DNA from: Apostichopus japonicus | Taxonomy: Eukaryota > Echinodermata > Holothuroidea > Aspidochirotida > Stichopodidae | DNA length: 64,000 bases | Direction: 5' to 3' | Assembly: GCF_037975245.1 (NCBI RefSeq) | Contig: NC_092576.1 | Coordinates: forward strand, 40,306,111 to 40,370,110 | Shown here: positions 11,812 through 26,572 of the stretch, piece after piece | Numbering within the stretch: the stretch's first letter is position 1 | Layout of the letters: each line of letters starts with the position of its first letter | Translations under genes and position numbers: made by a program | The notes under the pieces: model-generated | Told to the model about the DNA's origin: nothing | The model's input: the letters and a program-made list of their open reading frames with translations, nothing else | Databases searched by the model: none

Positions 11812-13050
11812 ATGTTTTTCACAGTTAATTACTGAAAGTATCCTTCTAAGTAAACCTTACTTCAATGGCGCTGCTTTCATTAATGGGTACCTTGCGGGTA
11901 CTCACTGAGCATTTCTGAATAATAACATCAATTTGAAAGGTTTAAGGTAGGAGTTGTTCTTACTAAGCGGATTTGCTCCGGCAAATGTATACTGTACACT
12001 TACCGTACTTTGGGGACAGTTCAATAGTCCCATTTGATGCTTATGTAGCAAGCTTCATTATGGTCCAATAGGTTTATCAATCTCTTTGCCCTATAAATCG
12101 CTCGTAAAAAAAATTGCTATTTACAGTACAATTAGCAAAGGAATAGCTCACACCTATCAAAACAAAATTTGACTGGGGTTGGATTCATAGACCTTGTCTA
12201 TATGCTATAAATGTACAAAGTTTAACTAACTTTATTCTCGAGTTATTCAATGACGTCTTGCTTAAAGTGTTTTGAAACAAAGAGGAAGTCGAGGAAGATT
12301 CCGGGCGGTCCCTTAAATGTGTTTCATATGTCTTTCTTTTTTCTTCAACAGAAAAAAAAAACGCTTAACTTGTAATGACAAGATGATTTCACTTTCAGTT
12401 TAAAAAATAAATGAAAGATTCATTCACAGGCAAGGCAAATGAAATTGTTCTTACTCATTCAAAGCATCTGCTCCAACTTTTTTTAAACTGTTAAATAAAT
12501 AAACAAACATATACTGATATTATTTTGAATGGACTCTTTCGTTCCTTCCTTTCAAGAGAATACTTTACAGATTAAGCACTCAAAATTCAAGTCTCAATTA
12601 TGAATATTTCTCGTTCCATTTGATGTAGAGCAGTAAGTCATTGGCACACTTTCTAATCTAAGTACAATATGTTATAAATAAGAAGAAAAAAATGATTATA
12701 TATCCAGTTTGTATCAGCTCTGGAGTAAAGTTACTTCTCGGTATCATTTCATTCTCGGAAACGTTCGTTTCGACGTCAGTTTGGTAAACAACGCAAGCAC
12801 AGATTGATCAACGATATTAGTACCTGATACAATCACTGTTGGATTCCAAGTTAAATGTAATACACTATTGACAAGTTTATGGCCTCCCGATCAATCGTGC
12901 TCCTTATGAGGGTGAACGACTGCTCTTGTTGTGCAGAAGTCTGATTGTTCCCTGCATACACTATCAGCTGTACTCAAACATCAAGTTTTGAACACCTTCT
13001 GTAAATTGTGTGAAAATCTTTATTAAGCGACAATTGGCAAGTCTTCACAC
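11812..13050. other. Region upstream of the GPCR; no gene recognised
   Basis: The promoter of the GPCR would lie here on the minus strand. I see no strong TATA or initiator element to name. Homology with block B appears to stop around the GPCR start. Confidence 0.4.
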
Positions 13051-13054
13051 ATTC

Positions 13055-13552
<498 letters not shown>

Positions 13553-13555
13553 TAT

Positions 13556-13853
13556 TCATTCATATAGCGCAAATATATGCAAATGAATTTCTATGCGCTT
13601 TACAATAACAAGATTACCCCGGTCATCGATAACCTGTCAAACATAGAGACAATCCCTCCACCTGGCATCAGCTAAACATCGCCCAGCTGACAGTTTTATC
13701 TCACAGGTCACCATTTATACACCTTGGTGGAGAGAGGCAATGGAGATAAAGTGCCTTTCCCAGGGACACAGCGCAATGATATGTCCAGGACTCGAACCTG
13801 CAATCCTTAGATCACAGGTCCACTGCCTCAACCACTTGACCGCGACCCTTCTC
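13556..13853 (-). mobile_element. tRNA-derived SINE (minus orientation)
   Basis: On the minus strand the element starts GAGAAGGGTCGCGGTCAAGT. The A-box-like GGTCAAGTGGTTGAGG and B-box-like GGTTCGAGTCC together form a tRNA-like RNA polymerase III promoter of the Ser/Leu type. The body contains TCATTGCGCTGTGTCCC and CACTTTATCTCC. The 3' end is GCGCTATATGAATGAATAT and passes into the (ATT)n tail. The first ~150 bases match the SINE at 29562-29953 closely, so both belong to one family. No target duplication could be assigned, because the tail is expanded. Confidence 0.88.
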
Positions 13854-15370
<1,517 letters not shown>

Positions 15371-15372
15371 CT

Positions 15373-15399
15373 ATATATATCTATATATATCTATATATA

Positions 15400-15484
<85 letters not shown>
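15373..15484. repeat. (CTATATAT)n grading into (AT)n
   Basis: Four copies of a 10-bp CTATATATAT unit precede an uninterrupted AT run of about 75 bp. This suggests the dinucleotide tract grew from the compound repeat. Confidence 0.93.
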
Positions 15485-15491
<7 letters not shown>

Positions 15492-16647
15492 AAGTTTATT
15501 TTGAACTAATTAATTATAGTCATGCCGTGTTTGATGAAGTAATGTAACTATCACTTACATTAGATTAAACCGCCAATAGTTCGTTGGCTACATTTGACAA
15601 CACTAAATATAAAACAGAAACTACTTTCCTATTGTTGTCAATTTGAATACGAAAGCGCGTTGCGTCCTTTGATTAGATCTGATAAAACTATTTATAGTAG
15701 ACAATAAACACATTACGTTTACAATACATGCATCGAAACTGTCTTCAGTATATAATACATAATTTCTAATAAATTAAGACTTGTTTGAAATGAATGTAAT
15801 TGTAATCCGAACCAAATGCAAGAAACAATAATGTTTACCACCCAGTACGGTAAGGCTTAGGATTTTCGACATTTTAGCTTAAAAACGTTCCTTAGCCAAT
15901 CTGGAAAACCAGTGAAAATAAAACAAATTGCATTATGAAACGTTAATGAAAGCTAAATACCCGAAATAATATGCTTTACCCGAAATACCCTTCCACGTAT
16001 AATCTCATTAGGAACAAAGAGAAACATCTTTCGGAGTCCGGTTTTGGACAGTGTTTGTAGTATTCGACTTATTGGATCATAGTATTCGACACGTTATTTA
16101 CAATTTCAAAGACAGATCAAATGTGTACTTTTTAAGAGAGAAAATGCTTTTGTTTTAACAACAGACAAATACTATTCTACAAGAAAGCCTACATGAAACC
16201 GATTACCTTTTGCAATGGGAATTCGAAATTTGACATTCGCGAGTATTATCGAATTTCTTGGTTCACAGCGCAGCAGAGGAGAAGAGGGATTGAATAAGGG
16301 TTTTATGGATCAGGGACGGGGGACCAGTGACATTCATTGCAAAACTTGAAAATCCTGTATTTCTTTGCGTTGACATTTCTTTTCTACAAGTGGACGACTT
16401 AAGGTAAATGGTAAACAAGTCGATGCAAAAAGGGACACCTCTGATACAATATTAGAGACATTTTGTATCAGTTGCAATAATTTTCTTTTTATGTATGTAG
16501 AAAAATCTAACAAACTGTAAGATGATCAGGATTTTTTGTACATAACAATTATAATCATTGTTTGTGACGCAACAATTTCCTAAAATTTTAGCTGCCGGAA
16601 TGATTCAGACTAATTTCATTTATATAAGTTTTTTCATTCTCTTTCAG
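15485..16647. other. Non-coding DNA before block B
   Basis: Nothing gene-like was recognised. If block B once had Ig, TM and NACHT exons they should lie in or before this area, but no Walker motif or Ig cysteine/tryptophan pattern is visible. Confidence 0.4.
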
Positions 16648-16709
16648 GCCTGATTTGCCCAAAATACCAAGTGATGAAAATGTATTTGACGGTTCCAACG
16701 AGTCTGAAA
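16648..16709 (+). CDS. Possible small exon in block B gene (low confidence)
   Basis: A 62-nt segment has a good polypyrimidine/acceptor (ctctttcag) and donor (gtaaga). One frame reads PDLPKIPSDENVFDGSNESE, but a second frame is also open, so the coding assignment is uncertain. Its place, about 0.94 kb before exon B0, would suit a linker exon. No paralogue was seen in block A or gene C. Confidence 0.25.
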
Positions 16710-17652
16710 GTAAGAACCATCTCATCTCACTATTGGAAATATATTCTGTTTGGCAAAGTTGAATGTTTCACAACAATTGTAGTCGGTGAAAACATATCCT
16801 GGTAACATGTCTACAGGCATGTTGGTGCTATTTTTATTCAGAATACATGATTTAAAATTGGTATCATATTCAAGAAGAAATTAACACGTTTAGTAAGAAA
16901 GTAGAATATTTGACCAATTATTAAAGTGTAATTATTTAAGCCAGCATTATTTATGGTTACCATGCACACTGTCTACCGATATGGAATATTCCGGAGGCAG
17001 AAAATGTGATTCTTACAGGAAAAATTAAACTATTCCACACGTCTAATTATCACTATTTTGCTCATCACTCTAGATATAATTGAGTCAAGGTGGTTTAGTT
17101 TTTGTTAAGTACACCCATTGTTACTTCATTACATTAATCACATAATTATAGAGAATTATAATGATGTCCTCATAGTACATGTGCATCGAAATACAGCGTA
17201 TGTCCTTTAATTACTGTTTTGAATCATTGTTTAATGTGATTTAATTATGACGCTTGCTTAGCTGTCATCATACTCTGAATTCAGGGCTTTCCTCAATATG
17301 CAATTGATAAATGGCTGTTTTCCTTTCTGAATAAGTGAGTTCCTTGTTTAATATTCCAATTCATTAATGATCATAGTAATGTCGCTAACTCTGATTTTCC
17401 TGGAAGCAACTTCATAAACATTTCAAGTATTAATTATTCACGGATTAAACATGGTGTCAGATTATTATTTTCATTGTGCAGAAAATGTACATGATAATTG
17501 GAAGCACTCAACTTTGACCAGCCTTACCTTAAGCTTTGCTTCAAAATCTGTTGAAGTAACCAATATATTGATTTACAACATTAACAAAAATACATCTTAT
17601 TATTATATAATTAATTAATAACTATCCCTTTTAATGGCCTGATGACATCCAG

Positions 17653-17757
17653 ACTATTACAGAGATGAGTTCAGATGCTTTGGCCATCGATCAAAGAAGC
17701 AATAAGTCAGTACAGAGTTCAGTCATAGAACTATTGGTGGAAGCATGCCAACGTGAC
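17653..17757 (+). CDS. Exon B0: end of a NACHT module, detached from its core
   Basis: The exon is 105 nt, phase 0 to phase 0, with acceptor ...gacatccag and donor gtaagt. It reads TITEMSSDALAIDQRSNKSV, then QSSVIELLVEACQRD. This resembles the last residues of gene C's NACHT exon (TYIRKSDSKLLQRSTLQILD, then VASKNQ), which also ends in phase 0. In gene C the matching residues are the tail of one 1508-nt exon. Here they form a separate short exon with an AG acceptor and no ATPase core upstream, so the main NACHT exon has been lost or never lay here. Confidence 0.55.
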
Positions 17758-18973
17758 GTAAGTACTCCTTAAACGGTTATATTGAATAAATCAATCAATA
17801 CAAGTTAAACTTGTACAAGAAAACTTTCATATTTATAAACTCAAGAGAAAACAGTACCATACACACACAACATTAGTCATATTAATAAAGTGAGCATATT
17901 GTGATGATAAACAATAAAAACTCTTCTGTTGCTATCACATTTTCTTTCATTGAGAGAACCCTTTTTTGAACCTAAACTTACTTTGAGTGATAGATTAATT
18001 GAAACACGTAGCAGAAATAACTGATATGCGACACGAAATAATGACAGACAGGTAATTCCTAATTTCATGAGCTTGATACGAAGTATTAACTTACTATGCA
18101 TCGTTGAATATGCACATTAAAAGGATTACATAACTAACACATAATTAGCATATAATAATTGCTTACAGTATTAAATTATACAAATATCAGCATTAAAGAC
18201 TATGAACCTACAAAGCGGAAAAGGTTAATAAATTGAGATATTTCTTTAAAGAAAAGAATTAAGACAAGACAGTTTTTGCCTTTCAGTGAGTCGTTATTAC
18301 GTTTCCATTATCGTGAACATATCATCATCACAATCACAACCCTATAGGTCCTCCTAATCACATGAATATATATTATAGATCACAGTGCAAACTTTAACTT
18401 GTTCCCGATAAATACTTTTTCAGGCACCACATTACCCTCACGAGTACAAACTATATACCTACACTCCGACGCCACTACACGTACCCCTTACCCTAAAGAC
18501 GCACCTCTTTACCTCAACACACCTATTTTACTCTATCACAACAAACGGTCCATACCTCGCTCACCCTCTCACACCCTCCAATCTCCTTAGTGAATTGACC
18601 AATACAACTACAATTGACACTGTTTATTTACTTTGAATAAATAAACAACACAATACAGAACAACAGTGCCACTACCAAAACTAAATTAAATTCATCTGTA
18701 CTCTGTAATAAACCTAAACCTCGTGTTTTCTCTTTAAACTGTTTAAATATATAAATTAACCTGAAGTAATACGAAATGAAAAGAAAATTTACCAACAAAC
18801 TTAGCTTTTGGAAAAAAAGTAAACCACTAGTTAGAAAATAATCAACTCTATATCAAAAGTATGAAAACATGCAAATTACATATAAATATTACTGTAATAT
18901 TAACTTATTACCTCCATAAATCAATCATGTAAATAAACATGACGATATTAATAATATGTTTTATTCATTATAG
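17758..18973 (+). other. Intron between B0 and B1
   Basis: This is about 1.2 kb of AT-rich DNA with a C/A-rich patch at 18420-18590. Nothing else was recognised. Confidence 0.4.
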
Positions 18974-19181
18974 ATTCCCATACACAGGGTGAGACTAAAA
19001 TTATCCTTTCGTAATACTTATGAAAGTGGGAACATTAGAATCCTCTCTGGTCTCTCTCTACCAATCCTAAAATCACTGAAGAGGATGAACATACAGACAG
19101 AGCCAAGGAGAAAATGACTTTACGTGAAGTTAATGGAATATTCAACTATGTACAACACTGTCAAAGATTCAAGAAACTGCG
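18974..19181 (+). pseudogene. Exon B1: LRR-like tail exon with a frameshift
   Basis: This is the paralogue of exon A1 with the same splice borders, but it is 208 nt rather than 209. The 5' part reads IPIHRVRLKLSFRNTYESGN and continues to a TGA after EPRRK. The 3' part, in the frame that fits the next exon, reads LREVNGIFNYVQHCQRFKKL. The net 1-base deletion therefore lies near 19100-19115. The spliced message would terminate early, which marks copy B as a pseudogene unless the base is a sequencing error. Confidence 0.7.
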
Positions 19182-21797
19182 GTAAGTATAATAAACAATT
19201 ATATTTATAATATTAATGAAATAAAACAAAGAAAGTATCTTATAAAATAAAACAGGAATGCTCAAAACAGTTACAATTGAAGGGTGGCTATTTGGAATTT
19301 TATAGTTAATTAATAACGAAACAAAAATAAACCTCAGTATTACGACCTAAAAACAGTATATTACGTTTCGAAAAAAATCGAAAACAAAACAATAATTATA
19401 AGTTAATATTCAATGCGATGAGCTAAACTAAAACATAATATTTCATTACAGTTAAAAATAAACGAGTATTGACAATACACAATAGGATAAAATATCAGTA
19501 TAAAGTAAAATAAATAGTGGAATTAGGTTTGTTTAACTTTCGACAATAAGAGTTGATCATCGACGCTTCAAGGAAGACACCTGATCGATGAGAGATATTG
19601 ACGATTGAGACACCCAATGTATTTGATTAAACTAAATGATCAATTAAAATTGATCTGACACAATAAAAATAAAAGTCGTGAAAACGAAGTGAAATCAGTT
19701 GCTTTTTATTTTCAGACTGTTATTGAAAATATTTGGGATATTTTTTTTAACACGGAAAGAATGTGAAAACATACTAACAATTAACGCGCCTCCATCCCAA
19801 ATTCATGACATAATATTGTAACTTCATTGTTTCGTATTCTCCCATTTTTTTACTCATGTGTCTGATCCCAACACTGCTTCACGTAGGGTCCCTGCAACCC
19901 TGCTCATACCTATCGTCTACCCCTGTCTAGTACACCCCTCATACTCACTATCACACTGTACTCTGTTCTGTAAATCCATCCCTATTTCATGCACAGAAGT
20001 CATGATGTGCCTGTCACGACGCTCACAAGCGCCCTCACTTTGTAGGTACCTACAATATGACTATACTCCCTGGTATGTTGTCCCCCAAAAATAAGACCAT
20101 GAGCAACCGAAAAGTTCTTCATAACACTGCAAGCACGCCACGCGCACTACAATACTACGTATCTACACTCCCTGTGTAGAACTATTATCAACGCATACGC
20201 ACACATACTAGGGAATGTGAAACTTGAATGATAGTATCTTACGATCCAATTACTTGCTTAACATTCCATCAGCTCCTCTGTATATTAATACGTGACTCGT
20301 CAATCACATTGTTATGCGTCGCATGATTAAAACCTGGCACCTAGCGTACACCTGTTTGTTACCATGGATATTGTACGTCAGACTGTCGGACTAAAGGTCA
20401 CTTTGACAAGTAACATAACTGTATCTCAGTTTGCAACAATGTTGTAGCCAGTGGATATAACCAGGGAATTCTAATGGAATTCCCTGATATAACAGTAGTA
20501 TGATTCAATTAAGAGACAGATAGAGCGACAAAAGAACAAGTTATCTATATATTATCTACTAACCGTTTTAGCGGCGAAAATCATTTAAGAAAAATGACGG
20601 ATAAGTTCTTTTCATCTCATAACATTGTCACAGTTATATGAAGGGATTTTGAGAAGCATGCGGCGGTACTTCGTCATATTATAAATATCGCCATATCGAA
20701 GAAATACAAGCACTATTAAAAATACAAACAAAATCGCAAAAAACCTACTGCAATTACACAAATATATATATTTGCGATGCGATATAATATTTACAAACTA
20801 GATAACTAAAAGAACTTTCTTTTTATATGAGCTGCAAAGAAATCATTAAATTTATTTCGGTAAGTGTAAAGATTTATGTCCGCTCGTTTGAGACGTGATA
20901 TGTTTATGAGTTTAACATTTTAGCAAAGTCATTATATTGTATGGCGACTGCATGCTTCCACAGAGACCCGTATACACGTATATGTATTGTGTGTTGCTTT
21001 TCCGTACACATTTATTCTATTACGTTTTAGACACACCGGGGCCATGTGTTTTAATAGATCATTGTAGATACTTTGTGTCATATGCATTTAACCTCTAGAT
21101 GACGGTTATAAAGTTCTATAACACAATATTACATTACAGGGCAGGACATTCTGATTGGTCTTCGAGAGTAGAATGAAAATTCATTCTGTTAATTGAAAAC
21201 TGTAAATAGCATATTCTAACGATTAAAACAATGAGAAACATGATGAAAACATTATTTATAACCTCAGTATTTAAATTAAAACCTGCTTAGGAAAATTGAC
21301 ACAACAAATCCTGCGTATGTAATGTAATTTGACTTTACAATCAATCTGGTATTTGCATTGATATTTAAAACTGTAGAATTATAGGATAGAGTGATACTAA
21401 GGGGAAACACAACACACATTCATTAACATATCTACATATTTCGTTTATGCTGGAAAAAAAAAAAAACTTACTTTTTTTTACTGAGGCAGTGCAAACTTTA
21501 CAATTTATTTAAATTGATCAAGTTTTCTTAGTAATGGCGCTATGGCAAGGATCTGATGTCATGATACTTCCCTCAACATTTACATACCTGATTCAAACTG
21601 TTAAGATATCCGTAATGTTTATGATAATTGAATAAAAAAATTGAGAGATCATGTTTAGTTAATCTTTTTAATAATACGTAGACTGGAATATTTCTGTTTG
21701 GAATTTAATTTATATTTTGCAGTTGTCAAGTATAACATTAGAAACGTTCTTCTAAGCTTATTGTATTTAGTAATTCTTTCTTGACTTTTGATTACAG
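19182..21797 (+). other. Intron between B1 and B2 (expanded relative to A)
   Basis: The intron is 2.6 kb, against 0.4 kb in block A, so it probably contains insertions. An inverted GGGAATTC...GAATTCCC hairpin lies at about 20465-20484. No transposon ends could be fixed. Confidence 0.45.
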
Positions 21798-21874
21798 TCT
21801 AGCTGATTGTCAGCTGCCCTCACCTATATCTATGGGACCAACTTTATCCGCATTGAAATCTCGAGATGTTAAAG
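21798..21874 (+). CDS. Exon B2: leucine-rich-repeat-like exon
   Basis: At 77 nt, phase 2 to phase 1, it matches exon A2 in length and borders. It reads LADCQLPSPISMGPTLSALK and ends SRDVKG. The exon itself is intact. It belongs to the copy whose exon B1 is frameshifted, so it is a remnant. Confidence 0.6.
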
Positions 21875-23542
21875 GTGCATGTTTCTATTCCTATTCATCA
21901 AGTGGTTTATATTGGAGATTGTAAGTACTTGAAGTGAAATCATCAAGTGATATTTTACTCTACTGTTCATAGATTAACTTGAATAAATGCGTGACCATGA
22001 TTAATATACAGATAGTAGAGGATTAACGTGAATTACCCAATAACATTTGTTATTATCGCTTATTGAAGTAGTTCTGTGTTATATATAATTATAACAACAC
22101 AAAATGTAACATAACTGTTTTGAAAACGGATTGTAATTGTTAACATTTTGATTGAGTCACTGATTTTTTCTACTTTTGTAACTCATTGTGGTCGTTTATG
22201 CAACTAAATTGTCTGCTAAAGTTGAAAATGTTGAACAAACAATAACAAGAATTAAGAAATATTCACAAAAGAATGAGAATTTCTAAACATATTACCAGTT
22301 AAAAGCATTACCTAAATGAGCACCATGGGCGTCTAAACTACCTTACATATGAAAAACCAAGAGGGAACACCTCCTCCCCTTAAGACTCTACCCCCTTGTG
22401 AAAAGGAAGCATCCGTCACGGCTGCCATCTATTCTAGGTACGCCACTGAAAAGAGAGTCGGAGACAAAAATACGAAAAAAGGGGATGGTGCAGCCTCCTT
22501 ATTGAAAGTTTATTCCTGCTGCAGATGCTTCATTAGCTAAGATAAGTAAGACAGCTCTGGCTATTTCGTAGATCACGTGATACCTGGAAAATCACCATTT
22601 TTGCCGGGTATAATCCACGCGAGGGCTAACCAGGTTGAACTCGTAATGCAAATATAACCAATCGGTTTTCGACTCATAAAATCTGTACGTGACAACTGTG
22701 ACATACCCTCCTAAAGAAAATCCGCAATGTTTTGACAAGCTTAATTCGAAATAGTTTTTGTACAGTGATGTTTTTCCGGTAGATTTTACACTTTCGAGGC
22801 TTACTAGCATGTTTTATGCACACAATCAGCCCACATTCACACATTCGTGTCTACTAGGCTTGAAGCTACAGCTGGTATGTCGATATAGCTAATTTTTCTC
22901 CCAGTTATGCAGGCTAGCCCCGATGTAGTAATGTTATCTACTCTCTAAATATATTGCTGAAGGAGTAAGAGTAGGCCATCCATAAAACAATATTGTAAAA
23001 AACTATGTCTGAAGGAGAATAATGAGCATAAGGCAAGGGAAACTGAAATAGGAGGAAATTAAATGACACCGTTATCCCGCCTATGTATTATACTTTGCGT
23101 ACAAAGGAATGAATAAATTGATCGTAAATATTGCCAAAGGCCCAAACAAATTTCTCAAATAGAAGCTTAGCTGAGCCTCTGCATGTTTCTCCTCTTGTTT
23201 CGTAAATTCACGATCGCGGTTAACAGTCAATTAGAATTTTTTTGCATTACCGTTTTATTACTTGAAATATATTGGTTCAGTTTCGGAGACTAAAGTGTAC
23301 GGAACGATAATTGTTACTAATCCGAACGACTAAGGCTTTCTATGTATCTTGCCTTTGACCATGTTAGTCCCTTGGTTGTGACGTCATCCTTACATGTAAG
23401 GTTTTTACACTTGGTTCCAGTATAATCTGCACATTTCTGTCTTGTATTGGCTAACGTCTTCTCGTCAGTTATACACTAGTATTGTTTTATCTATTTCTTT
23501 TACATACCAATTACATAGACATGTCGACTACGTTTCTTTCAG
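21875..23542 (+). other. Intron between B2 and B3
   Basis: The stretch 22320-22560 is locally GC-richer, with ACACCTCCTCCCCTTAAGAC followed by GCCACTGAAAAG. It looks like the end of a dispersed repeat (compare 3175-3250 and 49895-49950). Nothing coding was recognised. Confidence 0.45.
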
Positions 23543-23613
23543 TGTACTGGATTCCCGATTACAATCAGTGGGATGAACAATATCTGTTGGATCTAGATTC
23601 TGGTCATTGGCTC
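23543..23613 (+). CDS. Exon B3: tryptophan-rich tail exon
   Basis: At 71 nt, phase 1 to phase 0, with acceptor ...tctttcag and donor gtaagt, it reads YWIPDYNQWDEQYLLDLDSG and then HWL. It is the paralogue of exon A3. It is intact and conservative at the protein level despite decay elsewhere in this copy. Confidence 0.65.
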
Positions 23614-25103
23614 GTAAGTAACTTCATTGGTTAGTTTGCGGAAAGACATCAGTTAGTTCAACTCACTAGTAAAGGAAACAGGAAAATAGTAAATTTCGAG
23701 TCACATTGTGTAATACTGGTATTAAATGTGTTTTGAGAGAACTGTGATCCTAGCTACTGAGGAGCGAAATCATCAATGAGATGGAGACAGCAAAATAATA
23801 GACAGCGAATACACTGCTTTGACAACCAGGGAAATATGACAGGTTTGTTTCAATTAAATAAAAAAAAGGAACACCGTGATTATCGTGAAATTTTTAGTCT
23901 TATTTTACATTTAGCGATACAATTTACTGTGATCTTCTAACCACCCAAGGCACGGGCAGTGAGCCCGTAAACACATGTGCACACATAATAAGTGGGTTGA
24001 ATTAAAATAGTATATAAATCTAACCATATAATATGTAGGTTAAAGTGATATAGCAAACAAAATAGTCCAACGATCTAATCACTCGGCTAAAGTAAACTTA
24101 ATTTAGTAATTTGGTCCACTTAAGCAATTAATAATAACAAAATATTATGGTTGGAATGGATTTCGACTTTTGGTTATACGGCCAATGCTCTAGCACACGA
24201 GTTAACCACTACTTAGTTCCCTATTTCGTTGCTGGGGCGCCAGTCAGAAGCTACAGTATCTTGCTCACCATGCATGTAACCAGGGATGGTGCCCCAGTTG
24301 CACGTGATATAATTCAGAAAACGGATATGAAGGGAGTTCAATAGAAATTCGGCTTCTTAAGTATAACTATACAAGTAAATAAACATCGGAAACTGACTAA
24401 GAAATTGTAAATAATGGTAAAAGGCAAATTTGCGGCTAAAACTGGAATCGAACCAGCTTGTAACTCAAAGGATATTGTAACTAATGCGAAAAGGCAAATT
24501 TATGGCTAAAACTAGAATTGAACCAGCTTTTAAATCAAAGGATACTGGTTTGTTGCGAGTTCTTGCCATACATTTCTTTGTTTTTTTTTTTCCATTGTTT
24601 GTTCATTTAACAGTTAGGTTTCCCGAGTTCCTGTACTAGTACATTTATTAATCCATCACGCAAATGTTACTTATCTTATATGAACATTTGTGAATAGGAG
24701 TGGGTAACCGCTTATTCCTTTCAATTATATTAGGCTCTCAATATTTAAGTAAAATCTACAACTTTAAAAATAAAATTATATATATCGACATCATCTTTGT
24801 AAAATGCCCATGGTGGCAGTCCACCTAAGCATACTTCTTAAATGGATAAATATCAGTAAGTTTACGATGTTTCACTTATAGAGTATGTCGACTCATTATA
24901 TTGTTTAATCAAAGTCGGTATATCTTAAGGAGCAAACGGTTAAAATACGATTGTTATTAATATTATATTTTAGCCCTTTAATATGATTTTTCTCCATTGA
25001 TTTCCACCATAGTAAAATCTGAAATCACTTAATTCTGTATTTTTGTTTCTAATTTACACTCTTTAGGAGGGTTAATCATGGTAGACGAATGAATCATACA
25101 CAG
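23614..25103 (+). other. Intron between B3 and B4 with a 68-bp tandem duplication
   Basis: At about 24412-24546 a unit containing AAAAGGCAAATTT and GGCTAAAACT occurs twice. Block A has one related copy near 5345-5410. The rest is AT-rich. Confidence 0.5.
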
Positions 25104-25406
25104 GTTACTGAAGAAAACCACATGTTTGATTCTCCTGTCTTTGAAAATACTTCCGGTCTCTGGAAAGTCTCACGAATGAATGTAAAGGTAGATGACGTCA
25201 TCACCAACAAATCTAATTTGAGGAAGGTTGCAACAAATGACGTCATAATTGTAAATAGTGTAAAGGTCGGAGAGAATCATCAACTTTTCGTGATAGTTGC
25301 AGCTTTTATTTATCTGGCTCTAGAAATACTCTATTCAGTAAACGCAATTCGGTTCTCACGTGGGTTCGAAATGAATTGGGAGATATACACGTCATTCATT
25401 ATGTAG
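25104..25406 (+). CDS. Exon B4: candidate terminal exon with a hydrophobic extension
   Basis: In phase 0, after an acceptor ending ...catacacag, it reads VTEENHMFDSPVFENTSGLW, matching exon A4. It then stays open to a TAG ending at 25406. The extension includes a hydrophobic stretch (LFVIVAAFIYLALEILY) that could be a membrane segment. In block A the homologous DNA has a stop at 6052. Given the B1 frameshift, the extension may be chance. Confidence 0.4.
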   Translation, partial: VTEENHMFDSPVFENTSGLWKVSRMNVKVDDVITNKSNLRKVATNDVIIVNSVKVGENHQLFVIVAAFIYLALEILYSVNAIRFSRGFEMNWEIYTSFIM

Positions 25407-26016
25407 TATTATAATGATGATCCTCCCTGTCGCTCCTCTTGGATCCAAACTCCATGATTCTTTTCTCGAATGCGACACAGTACATCAACGGTTGCATAGT
25501 AATGAGTGAATCACCTCATTTTCTGAAATCCCAAATAAGCAATAAACATACAAACAAACGATGATAAAGTGTTGTAGCTCTGTAGGCTGTAAGACACGGA
25601 AAAACACACACAATCATATGTGCTTAATGCGATTGACTGTCATACTAATACGTCAATATGTAATATGTAACTATAACGTAATTACTCCCGTTATCAGTTA
25701 CTCCCGCAGCAATAAGATATGAGGCAGTTAACGTTTTTCTATGCAATTTCATTATAATGTACCGACAGAGACAAGGATATTATAGCGTCATTGTAATGTT
25801 TATTACTATTTGGTTACAATGTTTATTACTTTTTGGTTACAATTATGTTACATTATTTCAGTAAATTGGCTTTTAACTTTAAAGGTACGATGTATGATTT
25901 AGTTTAACGGGGTGGATATTGTAATTAGTTGTGTAATAACATGAACATTGATCATTAAAATCTTACTAAAATATTAATGGATACTGGAATTTAATGGTGA
26001 AATCACATCTTTCCAG
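25407..26016. other. Non-coding DNA of block B
   Basis: AT-rich DNA with a short direct repeat (GTTTATTACTATTTGGTTACAA, twice, with one change) near 25797-25843. No gene was recognised. Confidence 0.4.
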
Positions 26017-26188
26017 ATGACCAAAGAAAGGAATCGCCCGAACAGAAATGGGTGTTCCTTGGAGGGGAAATCAAAGAGTTATGTCTACAATATAACATCT
26101 TAGAAGAGAAGGATGTTGGTGATTGAGGAAGAGAGTTGCAGGGTAAACTAATAAATCATGAATGCAGACAGCGTTTATCAGTTACACG
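26017..26188 (+). pseudogene. Possible decayed exon with death-fold-like sequence
   Basis: An acceptor (ctttccag) and a donor (gtaaga) bound 172 nt. One frame reads WVFLGGEIKELCLQYNILEE and KDVGD, then TGA at 26124-26126, after which it is open again (GRELQGKLINHECRQRL). The W..LG..I..L......I..KD pattern recalls the start of Death-type adaptor domains, which occur in NLR proteins. The evidence is thin: one frame, one stop, no paralogue in block A. Confidence 0.22.
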
Positions 26189-26572
26189 GTAAGATTTTTC
26201 ATGGCTAGCTGAACATTTAAATATGTATACTTGCCTATTAATGTTGGACATTTATGGTTTAGAAGGGATGATTTTAATCGTTACAACAATCAGTATAAAC
26301 CAGTTACGATGAAATGTTATCGATTGTATTTATTATGTAAGATTCACAGAAATTATAGAGTATAATATTATTGTTTTCAGTAAGGACAGTTTAAATATAT
26401 CGGAGGTCATCGTGTGATCTGCTTAGGATAAGAAATAACACATCGAGATCACTGATATTGCATACTGAATACATCAAAGCTTGACAATCTTGACCAAAAA
26501 TAATATTTCAGTTAAAAGAGATCATTAAATGTTGGCACTTTCTTTTGGCTCTACTGTGTGATGTTTAAAGAT

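Noticed and set aside
20461-20490. GGGAATTC...GAATTCCC inverted repeat as a transposon end
   Set aside because: A short hairpin with no paired terminus or target duplication visible.
24430-24470. tRNA gene on the minus strand
   Set aside because: GGTTCGATTCC matches a B box, but no A box, cloverleaf or acceptor stem could be drawn, and the segment is part of a local duplication.
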